From NCBI RefSeq assembly GCF_000247695.1, contig NW_004624778.1:11616073-11680072 (forward strand): a stretch of 64,000 nucleotides of DNA, in the 5' to 3' direction. A program made the translations under genes and the position numbers. Below are positions 23,093 to 35,344 of this stretch, piece by piece. The stretch is from Heterocephalus glaber (Eukaryota > Chordata > Mammalia > Rodentia > Bathyergidae). The notes beneath the pieces were generated by a model. The model did no database searches and was not told the origin of the DNA. It saw nothing but the letters and a program-made list of their open reading frames with translations. Within the stretch, counting starts at the first letter, position 1, and each line of letters opens with the position of its first letter.

Positions 23093-23630
23093 TCTTTTTT
23101 TTTCCCCCTTAAATTCTTTTATTGGTACATTTTAGGTATACAATATATTTACATTTATCATTGCGAACTTGTGTCTTTACATGATGTATCTTGGTTCTTA
23201 TTTTTTCCCCCTTCCCCTGCCTTCCCTTCAACTCCTCCATCCCTCCCTATTTACAAAGACTTTGTTTCCATTTTTCCATTTTCTGATATTAATTCCATTC
23301 CCTTCTTTCCTTTCCCCTACCCCTCCCACTTCCCCTTTGCCCCTTTTCTTCCTATTTCACACTATCCATTATACCTTTTAGTCCTTATTTACACTTTCAG
23401 TTTCTCACACCAGAGAAACTTCAGTATTTTTACGTGTGTGTCCTATTTATTTCACTTAGGAGTATCTCCTCAATGTGCATCCATTTAGCTATAAATGTCT
23501 CTAATTTCTCATTCTTTATGGCTGAGTAGTACTCCATCTTATAAAAAAACCACATCTTCTTTATCCAGTCTCCAGTTGATGGGCATCTGGGCTGCTTCCA
23601 AGTTTTAGCTATTACAAACTGTGCTGGCCA
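23093..23630 (-). mobile_element. L1 3' UTR, minus orientation
   Basis: Starts with TTCTTTTATTGGTACATTTT and includes a long CT-rich tract (23200-23400). It then has 'TTATGGCTGAGTAGTACTCC', 'TTTATCCAGTCTCCAGTTGA' and 'GGGCATCTGGGCTGCTTCCA', the reverse complement of the L1 end. It shares its first 100 bases with 215-305 in the opposite orientation. Confidence 0.85.
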
Positions 23631-24249
23631 TCTTAAATAGAGGAGCCAGGGTCCACAGGACTATGTGTTGGTGCTCAGTGTCTCAGTGTGTGTGGTGACT
23701 GTAACCGAACTCACTGAGGAATGGGAAGCAGTTGCCCTAAGCTGAATGTCCCATCTCGTGAGCTTTGAGGGAAATGTGTACTTGGGATCTAGAGTGAGGA
23801 AAACAGAGCAGTGTAATTTTATAAGGCCCCTCCAGCTTTCTGGGCTTCTTCCTTCTCCTCCTGTCACTGGGAACATGAGAAATCTGATAATACACATCAT
23901 GACCATGAAGAGCTTGAGAAGGGGACAACAGGTCCTGCCCAGTGACCTTGGACTTGAAGGCTGGTCTGCCCAGCAGTGACTTCTCACTGTGTCTTGGTTT
24001 GTGGTCTTTGTTCCATTCCTGGAGGAACGGATGTAACCATGGTAGCTCGAGGTTGTTTTTCCAGGCAAGACGCTAACCCGGGGGTGGGGGCTGGGAGGGG
24101 TGAGCTGTGGTCAGGAGGCGGGCGGGGGCTGCCACACGCTGCTTCATTGTCTCTCTGGGAAGAAGCACCTCCGCCCTGCACTCTGGGAGCTTCCCTGGTG
24201 ACCCTGAGATTCCCATGCCCTGGTGAGCCAGCACTCACAGTGTCCCAGA

Positions 24250-24335
24250 AGAGATGCCACATCCCTCCCCCACCCTCCCGCCCAAGCCTTCCATCCCCTT
24301 CCCTCCCACTGCCCAAGCCAAGGCAGCTTCTCTCC
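24250..24335. repeat. C/T-rich low-complexity tract
   Basis: A pyrimidine-rich stretch of CCTCCC-type units, so purine-rich on the ZBTB7C sense strand. Confidence 0.6.
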
Positions 24336-24799
24336 AAGAATAACAGGCACAGGGAAAAAAAATTAAACGCACACACACATCCCCGAACAAAAACCTCTCA
24401 AAGGCTAGTATAGGCTTGCTGCAAAAATATAAACCTTTGGTAGGAAGATGATAGAAAAAAATATATACAGGGGGGTATAAAGTAAAGGGGAAAGAAGGAA
24501 AGAACAGAAGAGAGCTTTAGAAATGGAGAAAAGAGGTAAAGGGAAAGAATCCAGAAAGGTTGAAATGCTCTTAGGAATGGTCACAAACCCAAAGGACAAA
24601 AGGCTTAAGTCAGTGTGCCCTGAACTTGGACCTCAGTGGCAGGTTCTAGAACCCAAGCAACTGTCTGATGAAGACAGGGCCTCTGATCATTCAGCTGTAA
24701 AGTGAGAGTGAGTATCTTTTCTCTCAGAGAGAGAGCTGTGCTCCGTTCTCTCACTTCCAAAGGGCCAGAATGCCAGCATTTTCAACCATAATCAACACC

Positions 24800-24995
24800 A
24801 GCTAGTATTTATTGAGTGCCTGATACATGTTAGTCATCAAACCTCTGATGCTTCCTCAATAACACAACTCTGAAAGTTGTGTATTTTCACTAGCATCTCC
24901 ATCGCAAAGACAGAGAAGTAGGTGTGGGAAGGGCAAGGGACGTGCCCAAGACTACACAGCCAGCAAGTGTCAGCCATGATTTAAACTCAGCTGCA
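24800..24995 (-). mobile_element. MIR SINE
   Basis: 'TAGTATTTATTGAGTGCCTG' then 'GGGACGTGCCCAAGACTACA' and 'CAGCCAGCAAGTGTCAGCC' reproduce nearly the whole MIR in reverse. Confidence 0.8.
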
Positions 24996-25404
24996 TTTGG
25001 TGACAAAGCTCATATGTGTTCCTCTTCATCATGCCACCACCTACACAGCCAACTTTAGGGGCAAAGGGATTGAACCCTTCCCCTCACAGACCGACTCTTA
25101 CCATAGGGTTTGGTCAGAGCCAGGCCTGAGGGATGGGCACTGGGTTGTGAGGTCCACACTTGCAGAAAGCTTTGGGGATAGCTTAGTGCCAAGTGCACAT
25201 AAGAGGTGTGGACAGAAAGGCCCTTGGCTCTGTAAGTGGGGCATCAAGGGCCAGGGGTTTTGTCTGGGCTGTGAAGAGGAGAGAGGATTTTGTTGGACAT
25301 GGATGGGGAATAAGCCAGCTTGTGCCTGGAGTCAACAGACAACAGAAGGTCAGGGGCTTGTTCTTAGCCTGGACTTCCATCATACATAGCCACCGAGGCT
25401 CCAC

Positions 25405-25545
25405 ACTTCCCTCCTTGAGCTTGGTTTCCTCCTCTATATAGTGGGGATATGTCTACCTCCCAGCACCACCGAGGACCAAATGAGGCAGTGAACATCAAGG
25501 GCTCCTGGTCCACAGCAGCTCAACCAATATTAGCAGTTATGAAGT
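25405..25545 (+). mobile_element. MIR SINE fragment
   Basis: 'GGTTTCCTCCTCTATATAGT' with 'GAGGACCAAATGAGGCAGTG' matches the MIR 3' half. Confidence 0.65.
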
Positions 25546-25572
25546 CCAGGAAAGACACAGGCCCCTAACAGG

Positions 25573-25657
25573 TATCTATTTTTTTTTTTTTTTTGGTACC
25601 AAGGATCGAACTCAGGACCTTTCGCTTGCCAGGCATGTGCTGTGTCACTGGCCCCAT
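25573..25657 (-). mobile_element. ID-like SINE, degenerate
   Basis: A T-run, then GGTACCAAGGATCGAACTCAG (reverse B box), with the A-box end shortened to GTGTCACTGGCCCC. Imperfect target duplications (CTAACAGGTATCT and CCAACAGGCATCT) flank it. Confidence 0.88.
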
Positions 25658-25879
25658 CCAACAGGCATCTTGTGGGATGAGACTATACTGGGAACCAATG
25701 TGTCTTCCACACAGTTTTGCAGAGATCTATGCTATCTGAGCACCATCCTCAAAGACATTCTGAGATCAGACCTTACAAGCTCCCAGGGTCCCCCCTAGCA
25801 TGTGAAAGGCATCATAATCTCCTAAGACTTTTAATACCTCCTGTCCCAGGGACTCCTACTCCAATGAGGCAAGCAAGGC

Positions 25880-25995
25880 TGATAAAAAAATTTATGTCCA
25901 TTCTATTGATGAGGAAAATAAGGCAGAGAAAGGAGCCAGTACCCGGGGTCTCATGGTGAATTAGTGTCAGAGACAGAACTAAAACTTGGGTGTTT
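25880..25995 (-). mobile_element. MIR SINE fragment
   Basis: 'ATTGATGAGGAAAATAAGGC' then 'GTCAGAGACAGAACTAAAAC' is the reversed MIR core. Confidence 0.65.
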
Positions 25996-27609
25996 TAATG
26001 ACCAAGCCTGTTTGCCCTTCTTAGACCACCAATGAGGCGCAGTGTTGCCTGGCTAGTTGAGGGCAGTAGAGTTCTTGACTTTTCTAGCACTGTGAAATGC
26101 AGATGTAGGTGTTACATCTTCCTGCTGCCTTCAGTTTACTTATCTGGGGAATGAGGGCGTAAGTGCATGGATCTCACTGTGTGGTGTGTAAGTGGAATAA
26201 GTCAACATTAGGCACCAGGTACACATGGGTTATTTGTAGGAGCCATTTCCCCTGAGAGATTATCTATTTCCTGGCAGGGTCTGTTTCTTCTATGTTTGTG
26301 CCATTTCCAGGACATCATCAAGCAAAGCCTGATAGACTGAATGGATAAGATTGGCCCAAATAAACAAAGAAAGTAAATTTGTTGCCATAAGTGGTGGTGG
26401 GAAGACCCCAGCCATTGGCCATGGGCACATCTGATATAAAACAGGAGAGAAGAGACCTGATTTCTGCTTGATTCCCATTGCTTTTTTGTTCTCCATGGCT
26501 CCCTTGGTGGTGTGGCTTTCATGACAGTTCTGTTGCTCTGATCCACAATTCTAGCACCTCCCTGAATCCTGCTCAGCTCAGCAAATCTGGGGTCAGGATG
26601 AGTCTTCCATTTGCCAAATCCCCAGGGCAGTCTGGCCCCAGCCAGCAGTCTCCTACTGCTGGTAAGTGGCCCCACCCTGTTTCTAGCCCCCAGCTCCTCC
26701 CCTGCCTGGGCCACCTGGTGGAATTAGTGGCTACAGTGAAGGTAGGAGGGGTGCTACATAGGGCAAAGAGGATGTGGTTTCCTTTCCAGATCTGGGAATG
26801 AGACTGGCCAGTGGCTACCTGTGTCCTTTGAGCAGATCTCTACCTTCTGGGGTCTGTAGACACTGAAACCCACCAGGAGGCGGTGGCCCAGGCAGTAGAG
26901 AGGGCAGAGAAGTCTGACCTAAGTTGCCAGGCAGCCCCTGTCTCTGCTGGGCACACCCCATCCTGCCCTTGGCAGTTTCCCCAAGCAGGATGGCTTCACC
27001 CCTTGGCCCCGGAATGCCCTTGAGCTTCAGCTGCTCCAGAGGCTGGGGCCAGACATGTGGGCTGGGAGGCTGGGCAGGACCACTTTAACTTCCAGCCTGC
27101 TTCGAGTGCCCTGGGCACAGTGCCCACACTGGGTAAAGCTGGCCCCACCTGCTCTGCTACCCTGCCAGGACATGCCTAGAGCCCATAGTCCCCAGCTCTG
27201 CCGAGGCCCCACTCAGCCCCTTAGGGTTTCTGTGCAGTTGGCTCTGAGCTTTCTTCCTCTGTCAAAGGTGATGGCCATCCAGATGTTCCCTTGCAACTGA
27301 AGTGCAGGCCCTCCCCTGCTCCCACAACTGTGCACCCCTTCCTTTTCACCCACTGTGCCCAATCGTTTCATCTGTCTCCAGGATAAGACCTGTGAGGGCC
27401 AGGACAGAGGGACACCTGGGTTCTCATCCTAGCCACAGGCAGATGTTCCTGTGAGGGTCTTAGGTTATTCTCCTGTGACCAGGCATGCAAGCCCAGCTTT
27501 ACTGTTCTCTGGGAAGCCCCTGAGTTAATGAGACCACGTGCCTGTTGGGCTGGACATTCAGAAGAACATGTTTGTACTCACTCTCCTCCCTGCGGTGGCA
27601 CAGAGCCTC

Positions 27610-27745
27610 TGTGCAGAGGAACCATTATGCCCATTTTGCTAATGAGAAATAAAGCTCCTGTTGGTGAACTGACTCACTTGAGGTCACAGAACTAGCTAAA
27701 TGACAGCGATCCCAAACCTCCAGGCTCTGTCACTGTATCAAACTA
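27610..27745 (-). mobile_element. MIR SINE fragment
   Basis: 'CCATTTTGCTAATGAGAAAT' then 'GAGGTCACAGAACTAGCTAA' matches reversed MIR. Confidence 0.65.
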
Positions 27746-27829
27746 TATCCCTTGTCAACTCCCAGCCCACCATCACCTCCTCTTCCTCCCTCCTTTCCTC
27801 TCCTCCTATTATATACCAGCATTGGCTTG

Positions 27830-28090
27830 GCGGATCAAGTGGCCCCTTTAAGTTGTGTTCTTTAATTATTTACTCATTGTTTACTTGTAGGGGGAGTATA
27901 AAGGGAAGGAGATTTGTTTTCTTTCAAGAAAAATTGCACATCTTTTACTTCATGTTCAAAATATTTACTACGTGTGTTTATTACAGGTGATTTCCTGAGC
28001 CAGATAACTCCTTGGGAGGCTTATTAAACCTTATTAAGACACTGAAAATTTAGATAATAAAATAAATCACTTGTCTCCCATAAACAGCAC
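27830..28090. other. AT-rich non-repeat segment, possible conserved element
   Basis: The block is AT-rich and shows no repeat signature, between GC-richer flanks. It has several homeobox-like TTAATTATT/TTATTAA cores. Conservation is a guess from composition alone. Confidence 0.25.
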
Positions 28091-28659
28091 TAGGCTGAGA
28101 GTGCCTGAGTTTCAGAATCCTAGCCACCTGGGGCTGCCTTTCCAGGACCCCCGCCCTGCCCCCCGCCAATCCCAGGTTGACGGCTGCCCCCTGCAACCTG
28201 TGTCAGCATAGACTCGCTGCTCACTGGGGGCTGGGGATATATCAGCCCACTGGGGAGCCCTATTCTTCTTCAGTATTCTTGCCCCAATGGACCATCTCTG
28301 TAGAGGAGTGGGAATGGCTTAGATTTTGCTAGTTATTTAAGGGGCATGGATACCTGGGTTATGTGGTACCATATTTTGATTCTTCCTGGGGATAAATTAG
28401 CATCTGCTCTAGGGTATGTTCTGCTCCCACATGCCACCTCTGTCCATGTGCGAAGGCTCCCAGTGCCAAAGACAGAGTTCTAGAAGCTGACTCCATGCTG
28501 TGGAGCCTAGGGACTTTACTCTGGTCAGAAGGGACACAGTAGCAAGTGGGGGAGTCACAAACAGAGCAAAGAAGTGCTGAAAACATGAGGCGAAAAGGCT
28601 GGGAATGCCCATGTGTGCAGTTAGCAGAGAGGAGCTAAAACCCTTTTGGGAAGAATTAT

Positions 28660-28775
28660 AATTAAAATTCTAGCTTCATTCAACTGATTAATGGTGTGAC
28701 CTTGGGCCAGCCAAGTCCCTCTCAGAGCTTCAGTTTCTTTTTTACATTGACTATGAGATTGTGAGGCCCCTTGCT
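28660..28775 (+). mobile_element. MIR SINE fragment
   Basis: 'GGTGTGACCTTGGGCCAGCC' then 'CTCAGAGCTTCAGTTTC' is MIR core in sense. Confidence 0.75.
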
Positions 28776-29334
28776 GCCCACACCCTCCATGGCTCTACTG
28801 TGTCCTCCAGCTAGTCCATAAATACCTTGGTTCCAGGATGGATCCCTTTGCTCCAAGGTCATGAACAGCTCAACTTTGGAGGTCTTGGGGCTGCTGTGCT
28901 TGACTATAGATTCCCCATGACCCTGACTCTGCAGTTGTCACCACCACCTTAGGTCCCTTGGGAGCCCTGACAGGATACCAGTGAGCACACACTGGCCTTT
29001 CAGATGTCAAGTACCCCACACAGTCAAGATGGGTTGTCTTGTGCTCATACCAGGTAGAGCGATGGATACGACAGACCAGTAAAGGGCTTGCTATGTTCCC
29101 ACACCTTACCCCTCTCCCCACGATGGCCAAGGGTGGTCACAGAGCTGGGGGTGGCTGCTTCTCCAGAATTTACACATGTTCATTATGAATAGCCCCACAG
29201 TTCTGAGTGGAGCTAGGGAATAGGTAGGGACAGATGCAATTCGACTGCAAGCATGCTTGGCAAATGTGTTAGAGGAGATGGAGGGCTTCAGCCTGCAATT
29301 TGTTCCACTTCCACAGAATCAAATTGTTGACTGA

Positions 29335-29545
29335 GATGCAGTGAGTGCCCATTTGGTACTAGATCCTGTACTAAACATTTTACGTAGGTTCTCATTTCAT
29401 CCTTTTCAAAACCCCAGGAGACATCTGGACGATAACTGTTATCACTGTCACCTTATTTTTCAAATAAGGAAACTAAGGTATGGCTAGGACTTGAAGTCCA
29501 GCAACTGGCTTCCAGGTTTCCTAAGCAGTCTGCCATGCTGCCTTT
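29335..29545 (-). mobile_element. MIR SINE
   Basis: 'GTGCCCATTTGGTACTAGAT' through 'AATAAGGAAACTAAGGTATG' to 'GTCTGCCATGCTGCC' follows reversed MIR over about 200 bases. Confidence 0.7.
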
Positions 29546-29773
29546 CTGCAGCCATAGCAGGCACTATTTTGCTAAACGCTGGAGTAATGTGGATGCGGGG
29601 ATGGGGCGCTTGGCCTTAAAACATCACTGAAGAGTAGAAGACATGAGTAAAGACCCCAAATGAAGGCTGAGTGTTAGTGAAGGGGTGTGGAGAGGGTGCC
29701 TTGGATCAGAGGGCAAGGGCTCTGCTAGGCTCAGAGAGGAGACTCCACAAAGGAAGTGGGACCTCTAGGCAGC

Positions 29774-29883
29774 CAGCTATTTATTTATTTATTTATTTAT
29801 TTATTTATTGGTACCCGGGATCGAAGTCAGGTCCTTGCGTTTGCACAGCAGGCGTCAAAACCACTGAGCTAAATCCCTGGCCC
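29774..29883 (-). mobile_element. ID-like SINE with a TTTA tail
   Basis: A (TTTA)n tail (about 29780-29810) leads into GGTACCCGGGATCGAAGTCAG and ends GAGCTAAATCCCTGGCCCC. A perfect target duplication CAGCCAGCTATTT (29770-29782 and 29884-29896) flanks it. Because the tail overlaps the duplication, its edge is approximate. Confidence 0.95.
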
Positions 29884-30399
29884 CAGCCAGCTATTTAAAT
29901 GGCTGGGCAGAGGCCCAACTCTGGCAAGGGAACAGTATGTGCTAAGCAAGGCACAGAGACTGAGTGAGTGTGGCACATGCAGACAAGAATATCAGGTGGT
30001 GTTGGGTGCTGGGTTCAAAGGGAGACGGTGGGGGGGGTGAGTCCAGAGACAGGCATGTCTGGGGGAAGAGCTGGCATGGCAGCAGCCCATCATGGTGGGA
30101 GTCAAGGCTGGATGGCAAGGTAAGGCAGGGATACCCCGGGCCTCCCATGCATTTGGGCTGTTAAAGAGGCCCTGGAAGCAGAGTAATCTGCTTGGTGCTG
30201 CATTTGAAGATGTCAGCAACAGTCAGTACTGGGTGGGAGGGAAAGGCAGCCAGCAACCAGTTAGGAGATTGTACCTTCTGACCCAGGCAGCCCCATTATT
30301 CATGGCCACTCCCCTGCCCTTCTCTGGCCCCAGACCTCTGACTGGGATCTGGAGGGGGAAGGGCCCCCTCCGGGCGGCAGCTGTGGGAAGAGGAGCCAG

Positions 30400-31540
30400 A
30401 ATCACAGCCTAAGGCCTATCAGAGGTGTGAGATGTCCTAGTTATGCCTCCACCCTTGGAAAATACTTCTGCCTCCCTGCTGATGTCCACTTTAATTTGGA
30501 GACATGGCACAGATCAGGGGTCCAGCTGGATGGCCCCAAGGATCCCAATCCTGCCTGTGTTTTGCAAAGGAAGTGAAAACTCAGATTCAACTCAGAATTT
30601 GCACTTTCTTTTAAGCAAATGCCATCTACCACGAGAACCGCCTGGCATTTGGCTAGGAAAGAACACACTGGAAGCTTGCAATTTTCAGGCTTAATTGTAC
30701 AGTTAATATAATGTTATTATATAGAACTTTTATTGCACCGAGGAAGTCCAAGAATTTCCTCTTCCTATTTATACTTGAGCCCAGTCTTTCCTCTGCTATA
30801 ATTTCTCCCTTGCCCACTGCACAGGCTGAGGGCTGCTTGGTGCCAGGAGCCTTTTGCAAAGAAAGGCCAGTTAGGATGTGAGATGGACATTCATTTGCCA
30901 CTGCAGTTTCCTCATGGAGTGCCAGTCAGTTAACAAATTCTACTGATCACTCATCATGTGCTTGGCCTGGGCTTCAAGCTATGTGAGGCTCTGCAAACAA
31001 CCTAAGCCTGACTTGGGGTGTGGGGCTTCTGGCTTCACTCAACCCAAAGCAAAATATTGCAGAGCAATAGGAGCCAGTGTGGGCATCGTCCTGCAATAGG
31101 GGTATGGGGGTCTGCCACGGGCAGGCCATAGTCATGGTCATAGAGAGGCTGTTTGATGGTGCACAGCAAGTCCAGTACTCTCCTGTTTGGTGAAAAATCC
31201 TAGGACAGGCGCATACTTTCCCTCTGCTGACATTTGCCCCCAGCACCAAGGACTAGACTCTTTCATGCTCTCCAGGGGGAGGGCTTCACCTTTGGTCCCT
31301 TATACAGTAACCCTGCCCCCCACCACACCCACACTCCCACCTCACACATAAGTGCCCACCGCATTCTAGCCATCACTGCTAATCCATTTGCTCTGAGATT
31401 TTTTGGTCTCTGGACAACATAAACTACAGTGAAAATATTCTTCAGGCACCCCACCCCCACCTCCACCTTCCAGCCCAAAGAAATCTAGCTGATTCACCAA
31501 GGAGCTAGAGTGGGCACTTCCTCATACCTCAGATGTGTGC
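30400..31540. other. Intronic sequence without clear features
   Basis: Unique sequence. A weak reversed MIR-like tail lies near 30930-30990. No exon signature is seen. Confidence 0.5.
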
Positions 31541-33300
31541 TGCCCCTTTGATTCTCAAGATGAGAAATATTGAATAAGAAATACAAGGTCAAAAAGTTAG
31601 AAAAGAGTTGTAAATCTCATTATTTGAAGATGACGTGATTGGGTATTTTCTTACACAAATAACAGACAAGTTAAAAAATATGTTGGAGGACCCATTTATT
31701 TGGCAACAGAAATAGAAAAAACACCTAGGAATAAGGTCATAAGAAATGTGTGAGACCCATACCAAGAAAGTTTTAAAACATGACTGAAACACTTTTTAAG
31801 AAGACTTAAATCGATAGAAAGATATACCCTGTTCTTGGGTAGGGAGTCATGATATTGTAAAGATGCCAATTCCCCCTAAGTCATTTAATAAATGCAATGT
31901 GATCCCAGTGACAATATCAAGCAGAATTTCTATTGAAATTATATAAGCTGATTCTAAAGTTCATATAGAAAAGTAAGCATTTAAGAATAGCCAAGAAATT
32001 TTTGAAACAGATGATTAAAAGGAATAGAGAAACTAACCTAAACTAGACCTACCAGATATAAAAACACATTAGAGAGCCATATAAATAAAATATCTGGTAC
32101 TGGGTCATGAGCAGAGAGACAAATCAATAGACAGTCATATATATGCTATAAATATATTCAGTACATTCATATGCATGTGAATTTAGCACATAATAAAGCT
32201 AGAATTTCAACTTTTGCTTTAAGATGGATTTTTCAATAAATGGGATTGGGACAGCTAGTTATGCAGAAAGCAAAAGAAAAATTAAATTTGGGGCTGGGGA
32301 TTTAGCTCAGTGGTTTCGCCACTTGCTGCACAAGCGCAAGGACCCAAGTTCAATCCCCTGTACCAAAAAAAAAAAAATTAAATTTGGATCCCTTCCTCAC
32401 TTTTTACCTCAAAATAAATGACACATATAGTAAAGATTCAAAGGTTTTATAAAATCATGAAAAGAAAATATTGGAGAGTCATTTTATAAACATAAAGAGA
32501 AAATACTTTTCTAAGTACGACCAAAACTCAAACGTCATAAAAGTTTGATAAATTTGACTAAATAATGATTTAAAATTTTATGAACATCAAAATCCCAAAA
32601 CAAAATCAAGACACAATAAAACTTGGAAAACATTTGTAAAATATATGAGTAAGGGCTAATTTCTTTCATAGAGAGAACTTACATCAACAAATCAGGAAAA
32701 TATCTCTAGTTTATTAGAAAAATTGGCAAAAGACAAAAAATGGTCATAAAGGACAAGTAGCTCTTAAGTATGTGAAAAATGCTTAGCATTACTGAGCATT
32801 AAAGATTAAATAGATTTCCTTTTTTGCCTCTCAGATGTGCAAAACTAATAAACTATGATCACCCAGCAATTTTTCTTATTATTTACCTTGCAGTTTCATG
32901 ATTTCATATGCTCAATTTACACAAAATCATATTAAATCTGTGCACCATAGATTCGATAGCCAACAAATAGAAGCAACCAGTATATCCATTAGTGGGGGAA
33001 GGCTAGATCCATCAGAGAGTAGTAGGCAGGTATCAGAGAGAATGAGGCATATCTGCATACAAATATATGAAGAGCTAACTCTAAGATGTATCATTAACAG
33101 CAAAGCATGCTGCATGGCATACAGGGCTTTTTTTACCATGTTTGGAAAGAAAAAGATGCCACATGTACATACAAGTTTATAGATATGTGGCTTAAATTGG
33201 TTACCAATTGTTTCCGAGGCAGGGTTGGAAGGCTATCAGTGAGAGGTAGAATGCAGATTTATTTTCCTATATATACTCTGGTGGGATTTGAATTTTAAAG
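31540..33300 (+). mobile_element. Old L1, ORF2 3' part and 3' UTR
   Basis: About 1.7 kb of AT-rich L1. Recognisable segments are 'TAAATGCAATGTGATCCCAG', 'TCTAAAGTTCATATAGAAAA', 'AGAATAGCCAAGAAATTTTT' and 'GGCAAAAGACAAAAAATGGT', all C-terminal ORF2 in order. Many stops and indels make it non-functional. An ID-like SINE is inserted at 32290. Confidence 0.85.
32290..32377 (+). mobile_element. ID-like SINE inside the L1
   Basis: GGCTGGGGATTTAGCTCAGT, B box AAGTTCAATCCCC and a pure A tail. A clean target duplication (AATTAAATTTGG) lies on both sides. It is younger than its L1 host. Confidence 0.95.
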
Positions 33301-33424
33301 TCATTACTTTTAATAATGTTGAATGATTTATATGCTCTTCCTTCTTTCACAAAGAGTCAAATCTTCTTTGAAAGTTTTCATAAGGTCTGATTACTATTGA
33401 TTGGTTGTAGGACCATTTGGCTCT

Positions 33425-33515
33425 TCTGTCTCAGGTTTTCTGTCTACAAACTTGAGTTAATGGCACTAGACTGTCTCTCGGGGTAGTTGTGAGGACCAAA
33501 TGAGAACAGACTTTG
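33425..33515 (+). mobile_element. MIR SINE fragment
   Basis: 'CAGGTTTTCTGTCTACAAAC' then 'GGTAGTTGTGAGGACCAAAT' matches the MIR 3' half. Confidence 0.6.
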
Positions 33516-33859
33516 GCTACCATCATGTCCTGCAGGATGCAACTGTGGGAAAGCAGGGTAGTCCTTGTTCTGCCCAGCACCTGTCTACACACACCAATAG
33601 TGTTGTGTGGCAAGATGGGCAGGACATGCCCCAGAGCTGGGTTCTCCAGAGCTGGGCATTTCCAGATCATGATTTCAGCTTCAAGTGGCTCTTTGTTGGT
33701 CCAACACTTAGTATTTATATACAATAGAAGACACAGGTGATAGTAGGAGCCATAGAGGTTGTTTGGACACCATTAGAACTTCAAGAATCCTTGGCAGGGA
33801 GCATGGTTGTATCATCACATTAATGAAAAACGTATTGATTTTCAGTGAACCACCTATTG

Positions 33860-33985
33860 CCCACAATTAACTCATTTATTATCCCCCTTTTACAGATGTG
33901 GCCACTGAGCTCTAAGGGGCTGAAGTGACCCTCTCAAGGCGCCTAGCCAGTAAGAGGCAGACCTTCCCCACCTGGAATCTGTCAT
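33860..33985 (-). mobile_element. MIR SINE fragment
   Basis: 'TTATCCCCCTTTTACAGATG' then 'TAGCCAGTAAGAGGCAGACC' is the reversed MIR core. Confidence 0.7.
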
Positions 33986-34736
33986 TTCTCTGCTACAGAA
34001 CTTCTGATGAGTTCCTTTCAGGGATTCAACAGTCTCAGGTTGCCCTTCTCAGGGCTCCCTAGTCTGGTCCCCATCCTATCTCCACAGTCTCTGACCTGCA
34101 CTCTCCCTTTACAGCTGGCCTCTGAACTGCCCTCCAGACACACCATTCTCACGTCAGCCTCCGCACCTGTTCCTGGGCTCTGCCTGCCTCTTTTGTCTTC
34201 CCAGGCTCTTCCTTCTTCATTCTTTCCTGACACCTTCCCCTCTCACCCAGGTGACCTTGCATGGTGTGCCAGCCAGTCTCCAGATACCTACCTCCCGGCA
34301 TTCACACCTTGTGTAGTTCCCTCCCATACCCTGGTCTGTGTGCCCAGAGATGATAGGGGAGTGACAGAGTGTGACTTTCACAGGTAAGTTATAAGAGATA
34401 TTGCCACTTTCACCTTGCTTTCTTGGAGCTCTTGCTGTGGGGGATGCCTGTCATGTTGAGAGACCCTTAAGCAGGGGAGGACCTGAGGCCTTCCATCAAC
34501 AACCAGCATCAACTTGCCCATGTGAGTGGGCCATCTTGGAATCAGATCCTTCTGTCTCCATCAATCTTTCAGATGACTGTAGCCCCCATCAATATTTGGA
34601 CTGCAACTCCACAGGAAACCCTGAGCCAGACCTCTCCAGCTAAGCTGCTCCTGAACCCCTTTGAAAATCTTGAGGCTAGTACATATTTACTGCTAACAGG
34701 TATTTATGTTGTTGCTTCTTTTCTACTTTCTTATGT

Positions 34737-34926
34737 CTTTTGAAGTACTAGGAATTGAATTCAGAGCCTTGCTCATGCTAGACAAGTGTTCTACTACTGA
34801 GCTACATCCCCAGCCCTTTTTATTTTGAAACAAGGTTTCACTGAGTTGCCCTGGCTGGCTTCAAACTTGTAACCCTCTTGTCTCAGCCTCCTGAATAGCA
34901 ATGATTATAGGTATGTGCTTGGCTAA
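34737..34926 (-). mobile_element. B4 SINE (B1 joined to ID)
   Basis: Read on the minus strand it is a B1-type half (…TACCTATAATCATTGCTATTC…AAACCTTGTTTC) followed by an ID half (GGCTGGGGATGTAGCTCAG). The B1-ID fusion defines rodent B4. It is diverged and shows no clean target duplication. Confidence 0.85.
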
Positions 34927-34970
34927 AGGAAAATTTTGTTACACAGCAACATTTAACTAACGCACATTAG

Positions 34971-35071
34971 GTTTTTTTGTTTGTTTTTTTGTTTTTTGGT
35001 ACCGAGGATCAGACTCGGGACCTTGTGCTTGTGAGGCAGGCGCCAGGACGACTGAGCTAAATCCCTGACCC
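34971..35071 (-). mobile_element. ID-like SINE
   Basis: A T/G-rich tail, GGTACCGAGGATCAGACTCG, and end GAGCTAAATCCCTGACCCC. GCACATTAG flanks both ends. It sits only 45 bases from the older B4. Confidence 0.93.
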
Positions 35072-35344
35072 CAGCACATTAGTTAATTCAACTCCAGGAG
35101 GCAGGATGCCACTTTTTTGTCCTTGCGCATCTACTGCCTTGCCTAGATTTGTGTATGTGTAATCCTGTCTCTCCAGCAAGACAATAAAGGCATCTGGTGC
35201 TTTGTAATTCCCCTATATATCCTATTCTGTGCAGTGGCAGCTGGGAATAGAAGGAGAGAATCACACTGACTTTCCAGTTCATTATTTGTGGAGTGACTGA
35301 AAGTCTTCTTGTTTGGTTAGTGTCCTCCTAAGTATGTGCAGTGG

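Noticed and set aside
23045..23488. A 147-residue plus-strand reading frame
   Set aside because: It runs antisense through an L1 3' UTR pyrimidine tract, which favours long open frames without coding meaning.
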